A stretch of 12,520 nucleotides of DNA, taken from Candidatus Zhuqueibacterota bacterium RBG_16_48_16 (lineage in GTDB: Bacteria > Zhuqueibacterota > Zhuqueibacteria > Residuimicrobiales > Sediminimicrobiaceae). Location of the stretch: NCBI GenBank assembly GCA_001771235.1, contig METF01000155.1:1-12520 (forward strand), written 5' to 3'. Position numbers and translations under genes: made by a program. Shown here one piece after another: positions 1 to 6,885 of the stretch (within the stretch, counting starts at the first letter, position 1; each line of letters starts with the position of its first letter). The notes under the pieces were generated by a model. That model ran no database searches. It had not been told where the DNA came from and saw only the letters and a list, made by a program, of their open reading frames with translations.

Positions 1-1
1 T

Positions 2-1336
2 TATGTGGATAGTCTGTCTGCTGATAAGATCAGGGAGTACCGCGGCACCTTGACAAAACCTGGAGTGGAGAGTCCCCATAGAAATCGCTCTGTTGAAGAA
101 AATCTCGATTTGTTCGGGCGCATGCGCGCCGGGGAATTCCCGGACGGCGCATACGTGCTGCGAGCAAGAATCGACATGGCCTCGCCCAACCTCAATATGC
201 GCGATCCGGTGATGTACCGCATCCTGCACGCCAGCCATCATCGTACCGGCGACCAGTGGTGCATCTACCCCATGTACGACTGGGCGCACGGCCAGTCGGA
301 TTCCATTGAAGGAGTCACCCATTCGATATGTACGCTGGAATTCGAGGATCATCGTCCTTTGTACGACTGGTTTCTGGAACAGTTGGGCATATTCCATCCA
401 CAGCAAATCGAATTTGCCCGGCTCAATTTGAGCTATACCATGATGAGCAAGCGCAGGCTGCTGGCACTTGTACAAAAAGGCATTGTCGACGGCTGGGACG
501 ATCCGCGAATGCCTACCATATCCGGGTTGAGAAGAAGAGGATACACGCCCGAATCTATTCGGGATTTTTCCGAGCGCATCGGCGTGGCCAAAAGAGACAG
601 CATTGTCGACGTGGCGCTGCTGGAACACTGCCTGCGCGACGACCTCAATAAAAGCGCCCGGCGCGTCATGGCCGTGCTGCGGCCGTTGAAGGTCATTATC
701 GATAATTACCCGGACGATAAAATCGAAGAAGTAGAGGCGGTGAACAATCCCGAAGATGAAAGCATGGGAACGCGGCCACTGACCTTTTCCAAAGTTCTTT
801 ACATCGAGAAGGATGATTTTCGCGAAGACCCGCCCAAAAAGTTCTTCAGGCTGTCGCCCGGCAGCGAAGTGCGGCTCAAGCACGCCTATTATATAACGTG
901 CGTGGATGTTGAAAAGGATGAAAAAACCGGCGAGATCGTGGCGGTGCACTGCAGTTATGATCCGGCAACAAAGGGCGGCTGGTCGGCCGATGGCCGCAAG
1001 GTGAAGGGCACGTTGCATTGGGTCTCCGCAGCTCACGCCATCGAGGCAGAGGTGAGGTTGTATGATTATCTGTTCACCAAAGAAGCCCCGGACGTGGTTG
1101 AAGAAGGAAAAGAGTTTACCGATTTTCTCAACCCCAATTCGCTGGAAATCCTGCACGGCTGCAAAGTCGAGCCGTCGTTAGCCGAAGCCAAAGCCGGGGA
1201 TCGCTTCCAGTTTTTGCGGCACGGCTATTTTTGTGCGGACACGAAATATTTTACGCCGGACCGGCTGGTGTTCAACCGCGCCGTCTCGCTGCGGGATACC
1301 TGGGCCAAGATAGAGAAAAAGCAGGCGGATGAGTAG
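2..1336 (+). CDS. glnS: Glutaminyl-tRNA synthetase, 5'-truncated by window edge
   Basis: Charges tRNA-Gln with glutamine in the cytoplasm, a class I aminoacyl-tRNA synthetase reaction. The reading frame is open from base 2, starting YVDSLSADKIREYRGTLTKPG, which is the conserved stretch of GlnRS that follows the (missing) HIGH-containing start of the Rossmann fold. The family's DWAHGQSDSIEGVTHSICTLEF block and the class I KMSKR-like loop (MMSKRRL, near base 440) are present, followed by the DPRMPTISGLRRRGYTPE block and the beta-barrel anticodon-binding domain with HWVSAAHAIEAEVRLYDYLF. 444 residues are visible. Bacterial GlnRS is usually about 550, so roughly the first 100 residues lie outside. 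The GTG at base 5 is an internal valine codon, not a start. Glutamate-tRNA ligase is excluded by the GlnRS-specific blocks. No terminator is obvious after the stop. Confidence 0.97.
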   Translation, partial: YVDSLSADKIREYRGTLTKPGVESPHRNRSVEENLDLFGRMRAGEFPDGAYVLRARIDMASPNLNMRDPVMYRILHASHHRTGDQWCIYPMYDWAHGQSDSIEGVTHSICTLEFEDHRPLYDWFLEQLGIFHPQQIEFARLNLSYTMMSKRRLLALVQKGIVDGWDDPRMPTISGLRRRGYTPESIRDFSERIGVAKRDSIVDVALLEHCLRDDLNKSARRVMAVLRPLKVIIDNYPDDKIEEVEAVNNPEDESMGTRPLTFSKVLYIEKDDFREDPPKKFFRLSPGSEVRLKHAYYITCVDVEKDEKTGEIVAVHCSYDPATKGGWSADGRKVKGTLHWVSAAHAIEAEVRLYDYLFTKEAPDVVEEGKEFTDFLNPNSLEILHGCKVEPSLAEAKAGDRFQFLRHGYFCADTKYFTPDRLVFNRAVSLRDTWAKIEKKQADE

Positions 1337-1399
1337 CAGGAAACAAAGGCTCGACAAAAAAAAGATATGAAAAATAACAAAAATTATTACTTTTGTGCA

Positions 1400-1427
1400 T
1401 TGACTATATAAAATGCGAATGTAACGT
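1400..1427 (+). promoter_or_regulatory. Possible promoter of the toxin-antitoxin pair
   Basis: A TTGACT box (1400-1405) is followed after 16 bases by TAACGT (1422-1427), in an AT-rich gap just before the antitoxin gene. The -35 match is good and the -10 match is poor. FCB bacteria often use a different -7/-33 promoter form, so this is a weak suggestion. The TA pair needs its own promoter, because the gap to the upstream synthetase gene is about 120 bases and its composition differs. Confidence 0.25.
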
Positions 1428-1455
1428 TTACTGAGTAATGATAAACGGAGTTGTT

Positions 1456-1704
1456 ATGATTACCCAAAATAATATTTCATCACGGATTACGGTTGATCCT
1501 CATGTCATGGTTGGAAAACCCACGGTAAGGGGTCTAAGAATTACGGTTGAACAATTATTAAAGGCACTCGCCAGGGGAATAACCGAAAGTGAATTGCTCG
1601 ATGAATATCCCGAGTTGGAGAAAGAGGATTTCCAGGCGATATATGCTTATGTCGCAGAGCTTGTAGAATCGGAAAAGGTCTATCCGTTAAAAGTAACTGC
1701 ATGA
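1456..1704 (+). CDS. DUF433 family antitoxin
   Basis: Small DNA-binding antitoxin expected to neutralise the toxin encoded immediately downstream and to repress their shared promoter. The 82-residue protein shows the DUF433 pattern: RITVDPHVMVGKPTVRGLRI near the N-terminus, then a helix-turn-helix-like stretch (VEQLLKALARGITESELLDE) and the closing helix EDFQAIYAYVAELVE. The ATG at 1456 is preferred over an in-frame ATG at 1438 because a GGAG ribosome site lies about 5 bases upstream of it and homologues begin near this point. The stop codon overlaps the toxin start in an ATGA (1701-1704), implying translational coupling. The gene is visibly more AT-rich than the GlnRS and corrinoid genes, consistent with horizontal acquisition. 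The family call rests on recognised motifs; the pairing with a DUF5615 gene strengthens it. Confidence 0.88.
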   Translation: MITQNNISSRITVDPHVMVGKPTVRGLRITVEQLLKALARGITESELLDEYPELEKEDFQAIYAYVAELVESEKVYPLKVTA

Positions 1705-2081
1705 AAAGGCCTACTCTAAAATTTTTGGTTGATGTTGGAGTAGGGAAAAAAGTTGAACAATTTCTAAAAAGTGGCGGATATAGCATAATCTCTGTTAGAG
1801 AAATTAATCCTCGTATGTCTGATGAAGATATTCTCAACCTTGCCGACAAAGATGACTGTATTATTATAACAATGGATAAGGATTTCGGGGAGTTGGTCTT
1901 TCGTTTATCGATGAAACATTCTGGCGTCATACTCTTAAGACTCGAAGATGCAACCGGATCGGAAAAGGTTCAGCTTATATCGAGTATTTTGAAAGAATAT
2001 TCACAGCAGTTGCCTAATTCATTCTCTGTGTACCAGAATAATAAATTCAGAATTAGAAAAATTAATAAAAAACCTTTATGA
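1701..2081 (+). CDS. DUF5615 PIN-like toxin
   Basis: Putative ribonuclease toxin of the PIN-like DUF5615 family, partner of the DUF433 antitoxin encoded just upstream. The 126-residue protein has the family layout: FLVDVGVG at residues 8-15 with acidic D11, the SDEDILNLA helix at about 40-48, the core strand and acidic pair IIITMDKDFGEL (D59, D61), a GVILLRL strand, and a C-terminal RIRKI tail resembling the family's usual NRIRIR ending. D11, one of the residues at 41-43, and D59/D61 would be the metal-binding acids. The N-terminal motif reads DVGVG rather than the commoner DEN-type sequence, so activity is likely but not certain. Start ATG overlaps the antitoxin stop by ATGA. The downstream end runs into AT-rich DNA with a short palindrome. 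Confidence 0.87.
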   Translation: MKRPTLKFLVDVGVGKKVEQFLKSGGYSIISVREINPRMSDEDILNLADKDDCIIITMDKDFGELVFRLSMKHSGVILLRLEDATGSEKVQLISSILKEYSQQLPNSFSVYQNNKFRIRKINKKPL

Positions 2082-2095
2082 AGCCATCGATGGCT
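2082..2095. repeat. 14-bp perfect palindrome after the toxin stop
   Basis: AGCCATCGATGGCT is a perfect palindrome beginning one base after the toxin stop codon. As RNA it could form a 5-bp stem with a TCGA loop, but no T-tract follows, so it is not a typical intrinsic terminator. It could be a protein-binding site or chance. Confidence 0.4.
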
Positions 2096-2417
2096 GTCTG
2101 TCCGTAGATATTGAAACCGTAGAATTAAAAGAAAACGATCCGTTTCGCCAACAGCAAAATGCAAATTCCACTTGGGGTGAGCCAATATGCGATCAAAATC
2201 CGTCGCCATCAACGGCATCAGGGCTTTTTCAGATGTGTAACTCGCTTCCATGATTGTGTGGTTTCTTGCCATCGTTGGGCAGGATCGGCAACGGAATAAC
2301 ACATCGCGTTCATGGTGTTATACTGCCTGTTTGTATGTTTTCCTGATAGTTAAATATCTCATTACTCCCGTCAAAGGGTACAAAACCTAACCACCTCACA
2401 CAATCAAGGAGTCTGTT
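2096..2417. other. Intergenic stretch with no recognised gene
   Basis: About 320 bases between the toxin and the next gene. An open frame on the minus strand (2302 to about 1970) runs into the toxin gene and shows no family signature or ribosome site. A short hairpin is possible where ATAACAC (2296-2302) pairs with GTGTTAT (2315-2321). The composition shifts from AT-rich toward the window average within this stretch, so it may hold the end of an acquired segment or a decayed gene, but nothing specific can be named. Confidence 0.5.
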
Positions 2418-2834
2418 ATGCATAAAATCACATCGATTCTATTTGTTGCTGTGTTGACAGTCCTGCTCGGCAACATTCAAGGCAATGCCCAGGGCAGCAA
2501 AATGAAATACCTGGTCCAAGGCGAATATGTCGAGCCGGGTCCTTTGATGCCGCAAGAACAGGTGATGAAGATGATCGAAGGCGTCGTCATTCCAAGTCTT
2601 GACATGCTGGCCAGGTGGGAAGAGGTGGGCAAGATCACCGGCGGGCTGGCGGTTGGCGCGCGGCGCGGCGTTTTCGTCATGGAAGCCAGCTCGCACGAAG
2701 AAGTCGACAAGATGTTGCAGAGCCTGCCATTTTGGGGATTGCTCAAATGGGAAGTGACAGCGCTGCATAGTTTCAAAGGCCGGGCAAACCAGGAGCGCGA
2801 AGCAGTCAAAGCCATGAGTACAAAAAAACAATAA
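2418..2834 (+). CDS. Exported muconolactone-isomerase-like protein
   Basis: Unknown role; 138 residues. Residues 1-25 form a typical Sec signal peptide (basic start, hydrophobic core ILFVAVLTVLLG, small residues before GNAQG), so the mature protein should be periplasmic or outside the cell. The rest resembles the ferredoxin-like alpha/beta barrel of the muconolactone delta-isomerase family (PF02426-like): IEGVVIPSLDMLARWEEVGKI, then GGLAVGARRGVFVMEASSHEE and LLQSLPFWG-type sequence (here MLQSLPFWGLLKWEVTAL). The enzymatic form acts in catechol degradation in the cytoplasm, so the signal peptide here argues against that role. The start is supported by AAGGAG at 2406-2411, 6 bases upstream. It lies 115 bases before a second small exported protein. 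The family call is from pattern memory and is moderate. Confidence 0.72.
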   Translation: MHKITSILFVAVLTVLLGNIQGNAQGSKMKYLVQGEYVEPGPLMPQEQVMKMIEGVVIPSLDMLARWEEVGKITGGLAVGARRGVFVMEASSHEEVDKMLQSLPFWGLLKWEVTALHSFKGRANQEREAVKAMSTKKQ

Positions 2835-2949
2835 ATGGCAACATGCGGCGTTTTCAGAGTTCTGTAAGCAATCGAAGATCTACTCATTTTTTAAGTGTAT
2901 TTTATGATATCAGGCAGTAAAAAAACTTTTAAATAGAAGGAGAATTACT

Positions 2950-3516
2950 ATGGCAACGAATAATATCAAAACGAAAGCCGCTTTGAATTTGCCCTTCACG
3001 GCGATTTTATTTTTTGTTCTGATGATGATCGTGTCCGTAACGGCACAAGAGAACAAAGAATCCGCTTTTGTCACCGATTTTTTCAAAGCGTATGATTACT
3101 CGATTGACCATGTGGCCCAGTTGGCAGGTGCGATTCCCGCTGACAAATATGACTGGCGCCCGGCTGAAGGCGTTCGCTCAATCAGAGAGGTTGTGTTGCA
3201 CGTAGCGGGCGGCAACTATTTATTCTCGTCGCTTCTCGGCTCACCGCCTCCGGAGGGCGTAGATGCTCGCGGTCTTGAGAAAATGGAGGTCAGCAAAGAA
3301 GAAGCAATAGCCAAGCTCAAGGAATCGGTCGCCCATGCCAAAAAGGCCGTTGGCATGGTGGGAGAAGACGCGCTCAACCAGGAAGTCGAGTTTTTTGGTA
3401 ACAAAGTGACCAAGCGACACCTGCTGTTCATTGCCGGCGGCCATGTTTCGGAGCATTTGGGCCAGCTCATTGCCTATGCAAGAACAAATGGCGTTGCGCC
3501 GCCATGGAGTGAGTGA
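2950..3516 (+). CDS. Exported DinB-family protein
   Basis: A 188-residue member of the DinB/YfiT metal-binding four-helix-bundle superfamily, preceded by an N-terminal hydrophobic export signal (about residues 14-32, LPFTAILFFVLMMIVSVTAQ). The DinB part starts near residue 40 (FVTDFFKAYDYSIDHVAQL) and contains PADKYDWRPAEGVRSIREVV, H84 in VLHVAGGNY, and the C-terminal GGHVSEHLGQLIAYAR with H165 and H169. H84, H165 and H169 would be the three metal-ligand histidines. Many DinB proteins are cytosolic thiol-dependent transferases, and exported versions are common in FCB and Acidobacteria genomes without known substrate. The ATG at 2950 is set by an AAGGAGA site (2937-2943). A terminator follows 27 bases after the stop, so the gene ends its transcription unit. 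Confidence 0.87.
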   Translation: MATNNIKTKAALNLPFTAILFFVLMMIVSVTAQENKESAFVTDFFKAYDYSIDHVAQLAGAIPADKYDWRPAEGVRSIREVVLHVAGGNYLFSSLLGSPPPEGVDARGLEKMEVSKEEAIAKLKESVAHAKKAVGMVGEDALNQEVEFFGNKVTKRHLLFIAGGHVSEHLGQLIAYARTNGVAPPWSE

Positions 3517-3543
3517 GAAAACCATCGACCGCCGGAATCATGC

Positions 3544-3569
3544 ATTCTCCTCAGAGAATCTCTTTTTTT
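3544..3569 (+). terminator. Intrinsic terminator after the DinB gene
   Basis: ATTCTC (3544-3549) and GAGAAT (3554-3559) form a 6-bp stem with a CTCA loop, followed by CTC and then seven T residues (3563-3569). The stem is short and AT-rich, but its place 27 bases after the DinB stop and the T-tract make a rho-independent terminator likely. It separates the exported-protein pair from the corrinoid activator genes and argues that the activator starts downstream of it. Confidence 0.65.
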
Positions 3570-3579
3570 ACCATAAAGC

Positions 3580-3609
3580 TTGTAGAGAATGCTTCGCCCC
3601 TTTTAAATA
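3580..3609 (+). promoter_or_regulatory. Possible promoter of the corrinoid activator genes
   Basis: TTGTAG (3580-3585) and TAAATA (3604-3609) are separated by 18 bases, between the terminator and the ATG at 3635. Each box matches the consensus only partly. A promoter is expected here because a terminator ends the upstream unit. Confidence 0.3.
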
Positions 3610-3634
3610 TCAGGCACGAATACCTCAAGAGTCC

Positions 3635-5287
3635 ATGAGTGTAGAGCTACATTTCAACAACCAATACAGCACGGTTGCACCCGGGTTTTCGTTATTCGAT
3701 TACGCGGAATCGCTGGGGATACATGTGCCCACCTCCTGCCGCAAGCAGGGAAAGTGCAAGGAATGCCTGGTCGAGATCAGTGAAGGCATGGAGTGCCTTT
3801 CGGAGCCGGTCGAGCAGGAAGCGCATTTGAAGGACAATTTTCGCTTGTCCTGCCGCTGCAGGATTATCAGCGACACTGGTATCGTCCGGTGCCATACCAT
3901 GCGGCGCGGTGACATGCGGATCGAGCGACATGCCCTGCGGCTGCCGGTGAGCCACAAAAGCCTCAAACCCGAGGCCGCCGTCACCCGCAATGGCGACCGC
4001 ATTCTTTTGGATGGCGAGGAAATCGATCGTTCTGGCGGCCCCATCCACGGCCTGGCCATGGACCTGGGAACGACCACTGTTGTGCTCAGACTTTTAAATC
4101 TCGAGACCGGAGAGGTCATTGCCGATACCTCGTTTGAAAATCCACAACGATTCGGCGGCTCCGATGTGATGTCGCGGATTCACTATGATTATGAGCAGCG
4201 TGATAAGCTGCTCAAGAGGACGCTGACCGGTTATTTGAGCCATGCCATCGAGGAGCTGCCGGTTGATCCCCGGTCCATTTATGAAATGGTGGTTGTCGGC
4301 AATTCCACCATGCGCGATCTTTTCTTTGGGCTGAATGTCTATTCCATCGGCCAGAATCCCTATCGATCCATCACCGAGCTGGAGATGAAAGAAGGCAAAA
4401 GAGCCACTACGAGCCTGACCGAATCGGCCCAACGGCTGTTGCTGCCCATTCATCCCAAAGCGCGTGTCTATGGCTTGCCGATCATCAGCGGCCACGTCGG
4501 TGCGGATGCGGCAGCATGCATGCTGGCGGTGGACCTGGCCAATGAAGAACGGCTGGTCGCCATCATGGATATCGGCACCAATACCGAGCTGATTGTCGGC
4601 AATAAGCATAAAATCCTGGCTGCATCCTGTCCGGCCGGTCCCGCATTTGAGGGCGGCAAAATCTCCTGCGGCATGCCAGGGTTGCCCGGCGCCATCGAAA
4701 AAATCAGGATCAATGCCGATGGCTCCTTCGATTGGCAGGTCATCGGCGACGGCCAGCCGGAAGGCGTTTGCGGCTCCGGCCTCATCGATCTGCTCAGCGA
4801 GCTTTTGCGAGACGGACAGATAAATCACCTGGGTCGTTTCGAAAACGGTGAAACGCAAATAACGCTCGATTCAGGGAACGGGTTTCATCTCTATTTTAAA
4901 GAAAGTGACATCAACGAGCTGGCCCAGGCCAAGGGCGCTAATGTCGCTGGCTTGCACATTGTGCTTTCCGAATATGGCATTGGCTTTGACGATCTCGATA
5001 TTTTTTACCTGGCAGGAGGATTTGGCCGGCATTTGAATGTGGCATCTGCCAAACGGATCGGCCTGATACCCAATCTGGACGATGCGAAAATATGGCAGGT
5101 TGGCAATGCCGCCATCGAAGGCGCCTGTATTGCGCTGTTATCCGGAGCGAAACGCCGCGAGCTGGAAAAACTGGTCAAAAGAGTCGTTCACTGTCGCCTG
5201 GAAACCAATCCCGCTTTTTTCGATTTTTTTGTAGAGGGGTGCCAATTTAACCCGATTGAATCGGCGGATGTGTTGCACTATGTTTGA
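3635..5287 (+). CDS. Corrinoid-protein reductive activator (RACE/RamA type, ASKHA ATPase)
   Basis: Restores inactive cob(II)alamin on a corrinoid protein to cob(I)alamin by ATP-driven electron transfer. The 550-residue protein has an N-terminal [2Fe-2S] ferredoxin domain with C35, C41 and C44 (CX5CX2C) plus C73, then a linker, then a DUF4445-type ASKHA ATPase region. The latter shows AMDLGTTTVVLRLLN (about 141-155), VVVGNSTMRDLFFGL (219-233), GADAAACML, a second phosphate loop MDIGTNTELIVGNK (311-324), GPAFEGGKISCGMPG, VCGSGLIDLLSELL and FYLAGGFGRHLN. It therefore resembles RACE proteins of acetogens and O-demethylases more than methanogen RamA, whose C-terminal [4Fe-4S] pair is absent. An open frame reaches back to 3431, but that overlaps the DinB gene and the terminator. 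The ATG at 3635 begins at the ferredoxin domain. Its ribosome site is weak (AAGA). Its stop overlaps the next start by 8 bases. Confidence 0.93.
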   Translation: MSVELHFNNQYSTVAPGFSLFDYAESLGIHVPTSCRKQGKCKECLVEISEGMECLSEPVEQEAHLKDNFRLSCRCRIISDTGIVRCHTMRRGDMRIERHALRLPVSHKSLKPEAAVTRNGDRILLDGEEIDRSGGPIHGLAMDLGTTTVVLRLLNLETGEVIADTSFENPQRFGGSDVMSRIHYDYEQRDKLLKRTLTGYLSHAIEELPVDPRSIYEMVVVGNSTMRDLFFGLNVYSIGQNPYRSITELEMKEGKRATTSLTESAQRLLLPIHPKARVYGLPIISGHVGADAAACMLAVDLANEERLVAIMDIGTNTELIVGNKHKILAASCPAGPAFEGGKISCGMPGLPGAIEKIRINADGSFDWQVIGDGQPEGVCGSGLIDLLSELLRDGQINHLGRFENGETQITLDSGNGFHLYFKESDINELAQAKGANVAGLHIVLSEYGIGFDDLDIFYLAGGFGRHLNVASAKRIGLIPNLDDAKIWQVGNAAIEGACIALLSGAKRRELEKLVKRVVHCRLETNPAFFDFFVEGCQFNPIESADVLHYV

Positions 5288-6566
5288 ATTATTCGAGACC
5301 AAACCGGACATTCATGTTCAGGAGAAGGAATATAAACGCTTGCTGGGCTATCCCAGCCATTATGGCCTCAATGGCCGGGCCCGGCAGTTAGCGGATTGGG
5401 CGAGGCAATGGTACGCGGAAAACGGCAGGCCATGGATCTTTGCCAGACAAACCGATAGTCTCGATATTTCGAATGGCCACCTTCTCATCGATAACACCGG
5501 ATTTTCCTCGAGCAGCCTTCAGCATCAACTCGCCGAAGCGAAAGCTCACGCCGCCATGCTGGCGGTCGTCAGTGCGGGCCGGGAATGCGAGGAAAAAGCC
5601 CGGCAACTGTGGCTGGAAGAAAAGCCGGATGAGTATTTTTTCCTGGAGGTGTACGGCTCGGCGGTTGTTGAATATTTGGTGACTATCGCCGGTGCCCGCC
5701 TCTGCGAGTGGGCGGAGGAGCGCGGACTGGCTGTTTTGCCGCATTACAGTCCGGGTTATACCGGATGGGATGTGGCGGATCAGAAACAGCTTCTGGAACT
5801 GATCTTAAAACAAAATGGCCGCCATTTCCCGGCAGAAATCTCTATCCTGGAAACGGGCATGCTAAGGCCGAAGAAATCACTGCTGGCTGTTTTTGGCATC
5901 ACCCGGCAAGTCGAGCGGGCCAGGCTGGCAGAAATGATTCCCTGCCATGGTTGCGCTATGCCGTCCTGCCAATATCGGCGGGCGCCATATAAAAATCCCC
6001 GGCGACAGATAGAAGACGTCGTTACCCTGCAGCCACAAGTGAATGGCGATGGCAACGGCGGCACAAGTCGTGCATCGCTTGACCCGAATGTGCGTTATTC
6101 CGTCAGCACCAAAGCGCTGCAAAAATGGTCGCGGGAACGGCTCCGATTAACCGTTTTGGACGACCGCTCGGTTAAAGCCAGATTTCGCTACCAGGGCACA
6201 ACCTGTTCGAACATGGGGCGTCCCCTGGAGTTTGAATATCACATCACGCTTGAGCCGCCGGACAGAGGTTACCGAATCGCAGACGCCACCTGCGCTCCTG
6301 CTGCCGGTGACGATGGTTATACCTATATGTGTGATTACATCAAAGATAGCGAAATGCTCATGAACACTATTGAAAATGAAAGACCGCTCCCTGGGAAACC
6401 ACTTGAGGATGTTTTCAAATGGGAGCGTCAAACGGACCCCGCCGGTTGCTACTGCAAGCCCGCCAGCCGCCGGCACAAATGGGGCCTGGTTCTGCAAGTG
6501 ATCCATTATGCATTGGTGCAGTATGAAAACCAAGGGGTGAATCGGCAAATGGCAAGGAGTATATGA
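5280..6566 (+). CDS. MetH-type reactivation domain protein with Cys-rich C-terminal fusion
   Basis: Probably a corrinoid-protein reactivation or docking subunit; 428 residues. Residues about 20-215 resemble the C-terminal activation domain of cobalamin-dependent methionine synthase, with FLEVYGSAVVEYLVTIAGAR, the HYSPGYTGWD loop (155-164) and ETGMLRPKKSLLAVFGI (191-207). In MetH the SAM-binding loop reads RxxxGY; here it is HxxxGY (H155, G159, Y160). A compact cysteine motif, CHGCAMPSC (C222, C225, C230), follows and could bind a metal or Fe-S cluster. After a linker with NGDGNGG, a second domain (about 275-420) has GTTCSNMGRPLEFEYHITLE, a GYTYMCDY segment and GCYCKPASRRHKWGLVL, with C309, C338, C351, C390 and C392; I do not recognise this domain. 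The start at 5280 overlaps the activator gene's stop by 8 bases, so the two are almost certainly co-translated. An in-frame ATG at 5268 is possible but less likely. Confidence 0.82.
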   Translation: MFELFETKPDIHVQEKEYKRLLGYPSHYGLNGRARQLADWARQWYAENGRPWIFARQTDSLDISNGHLLIDNTGFSSSSLQHQLAEAKAHAAMLAVVSAGRECEEKARQLWLEEKPDEYFFLEVYGSAVVEYLVTIAGARLCEWAEERGLAVLPHYSPGYTGWDVADQKQLLELILKQNGRHFPAEISILETGMLRPKKSLLAVFGITRQVERARLAEMIPCHGCAMPSCQYRRAPYKNPRRQIEDVVTLQPQVNGDGNGGTSRASLDPNVRYSVSTKALQKWSRERLRLTVLDDRSVKARFRYQGTTCSNMGRPLEFEYHITLEPPDRGYRIADATCAPAAGDDGYTYMCDYIKDSEMLMNTIENERPLPGKPLEDVFKWERQTDPAGCYCKPASRRHKWGLVLQVIHYALVQYENQGVNRQMARSI

Positions 6567-6585
6567 ACGGCAACTCTTATCGGCA

Positions 6586-6614
6586 GTGTCATTCGAGTGA
6601 GGAGCGAACGACAC
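6586..6614. repeat. Imperfect palindrome after the reactivation gene
   Basis: GTGTCATTCG (6586-6595) and CGAACGACAC (6605-6614) form a 10-bp stem with one mismatch and a 9-base loop. The arms plus loop resemble the widespread GTCATTCCGAGCG-type intergenic palindromes. It begins 19 bases after the stop codon and could stall or protect the transcript end. No T-tract follows, so it is not a clear intrinsic terminator. Confidence 0.5.
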
Positions 6615-6803
6615 GGATAAATTGTAATCATCATGTCATTTCCGTCAAAACCATACTGAACTAAAGGAGGTAATTATTCTGCCGACAAATCATTCTGCCA
6701 TTTTTATGGATCGAGTCGCTATTGGGATATCGTGTCGAGGCAGGAAAACAGGACTATCCCACAGGAGGTCGGTAAACTGGCCTCAATAACGCCTGAATAG
6801 TTG
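6615..6803 (+). other. Gene-poor gap with two orphan Shine-Dalgarno-like sites
   Basis: This gap holds AAAGGAGG at 6663-6670, as strong a ribosome site as any in the window, but no ATG, GTG or TTG at proper spacing. Only ATT (6676) and CTG (6679) fit, opening a 37-codon frame ending at 6789. A second AGGAGG occurs at 6763-6768, also without a normal start. Another frame is open without a start from about 6660 to 6798 and reads protein-like near its end (SRQENRTIPQEVGKLASITP). A decayed gene, a leader peptide with an unusual start, or chance are all possible. Confidence 0.35.
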
Positions 6804-6839
6804 CGCAAAAACCGCCACGCAATGACGGCAAATTTTGCG
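6804..6839 (+). repeat. Hairpin upstream of the 108-residue gene
   Basis: CGCAAAA (6804-6810) pairs with TTTTGCG (6833-6839), and inside them CCGCCA (6812-6817) pairs with TGACGG (6823-6828) with one mismatch, leaving a 5-base loop. It ends 46 bases before the proposed GTG start, so it would lie in the 5' leader of that gene. It does not match the cobalamin riboswitch B12 box or another riboswitch I know. Confidence 0.4.
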
Positions 6840-6885
6840 ATTGAAAAGTTCTCGTTCCAATAAAGTAAGCTTTTGGAGATCAATA

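Noticed and set aside
2082..2095. Intrinsic terminator after the toxin gene
   Set aside because: The palindrome has only a 5-bp stem as RNA and is not followed by a T-tract.
1970..2302. Minus-strand open frame of about 110 residues across the toxin's end and the gap
   Set aside because: No ribosome site, no recognisable family, and it runs antisense into the well-supported toxin gene.
3431..3634. N-terminal extension of the corrinoid activator frame back to 3431
   Set aside because: It overlaps the DinB gene in another frame and crosses a terminator; the ferredoxin domain begins at the ATG at 3635.
4094..4858. Long minus-strand open frame (254 codons) inside the activator gene
   Set aside because: It is antisense to conserved ASKHA motifs; composition shadow of the real gene.
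6567..6885. Cobalamin or SAM riboswitch upstream of the methyltransferase genes
   Set aside because: Expected for a B12-dependent system, but no B12-box-like conserved segment or SAM-I core could be found in the gaps at 6567-6885, 7213-7350 or 8398-8679.
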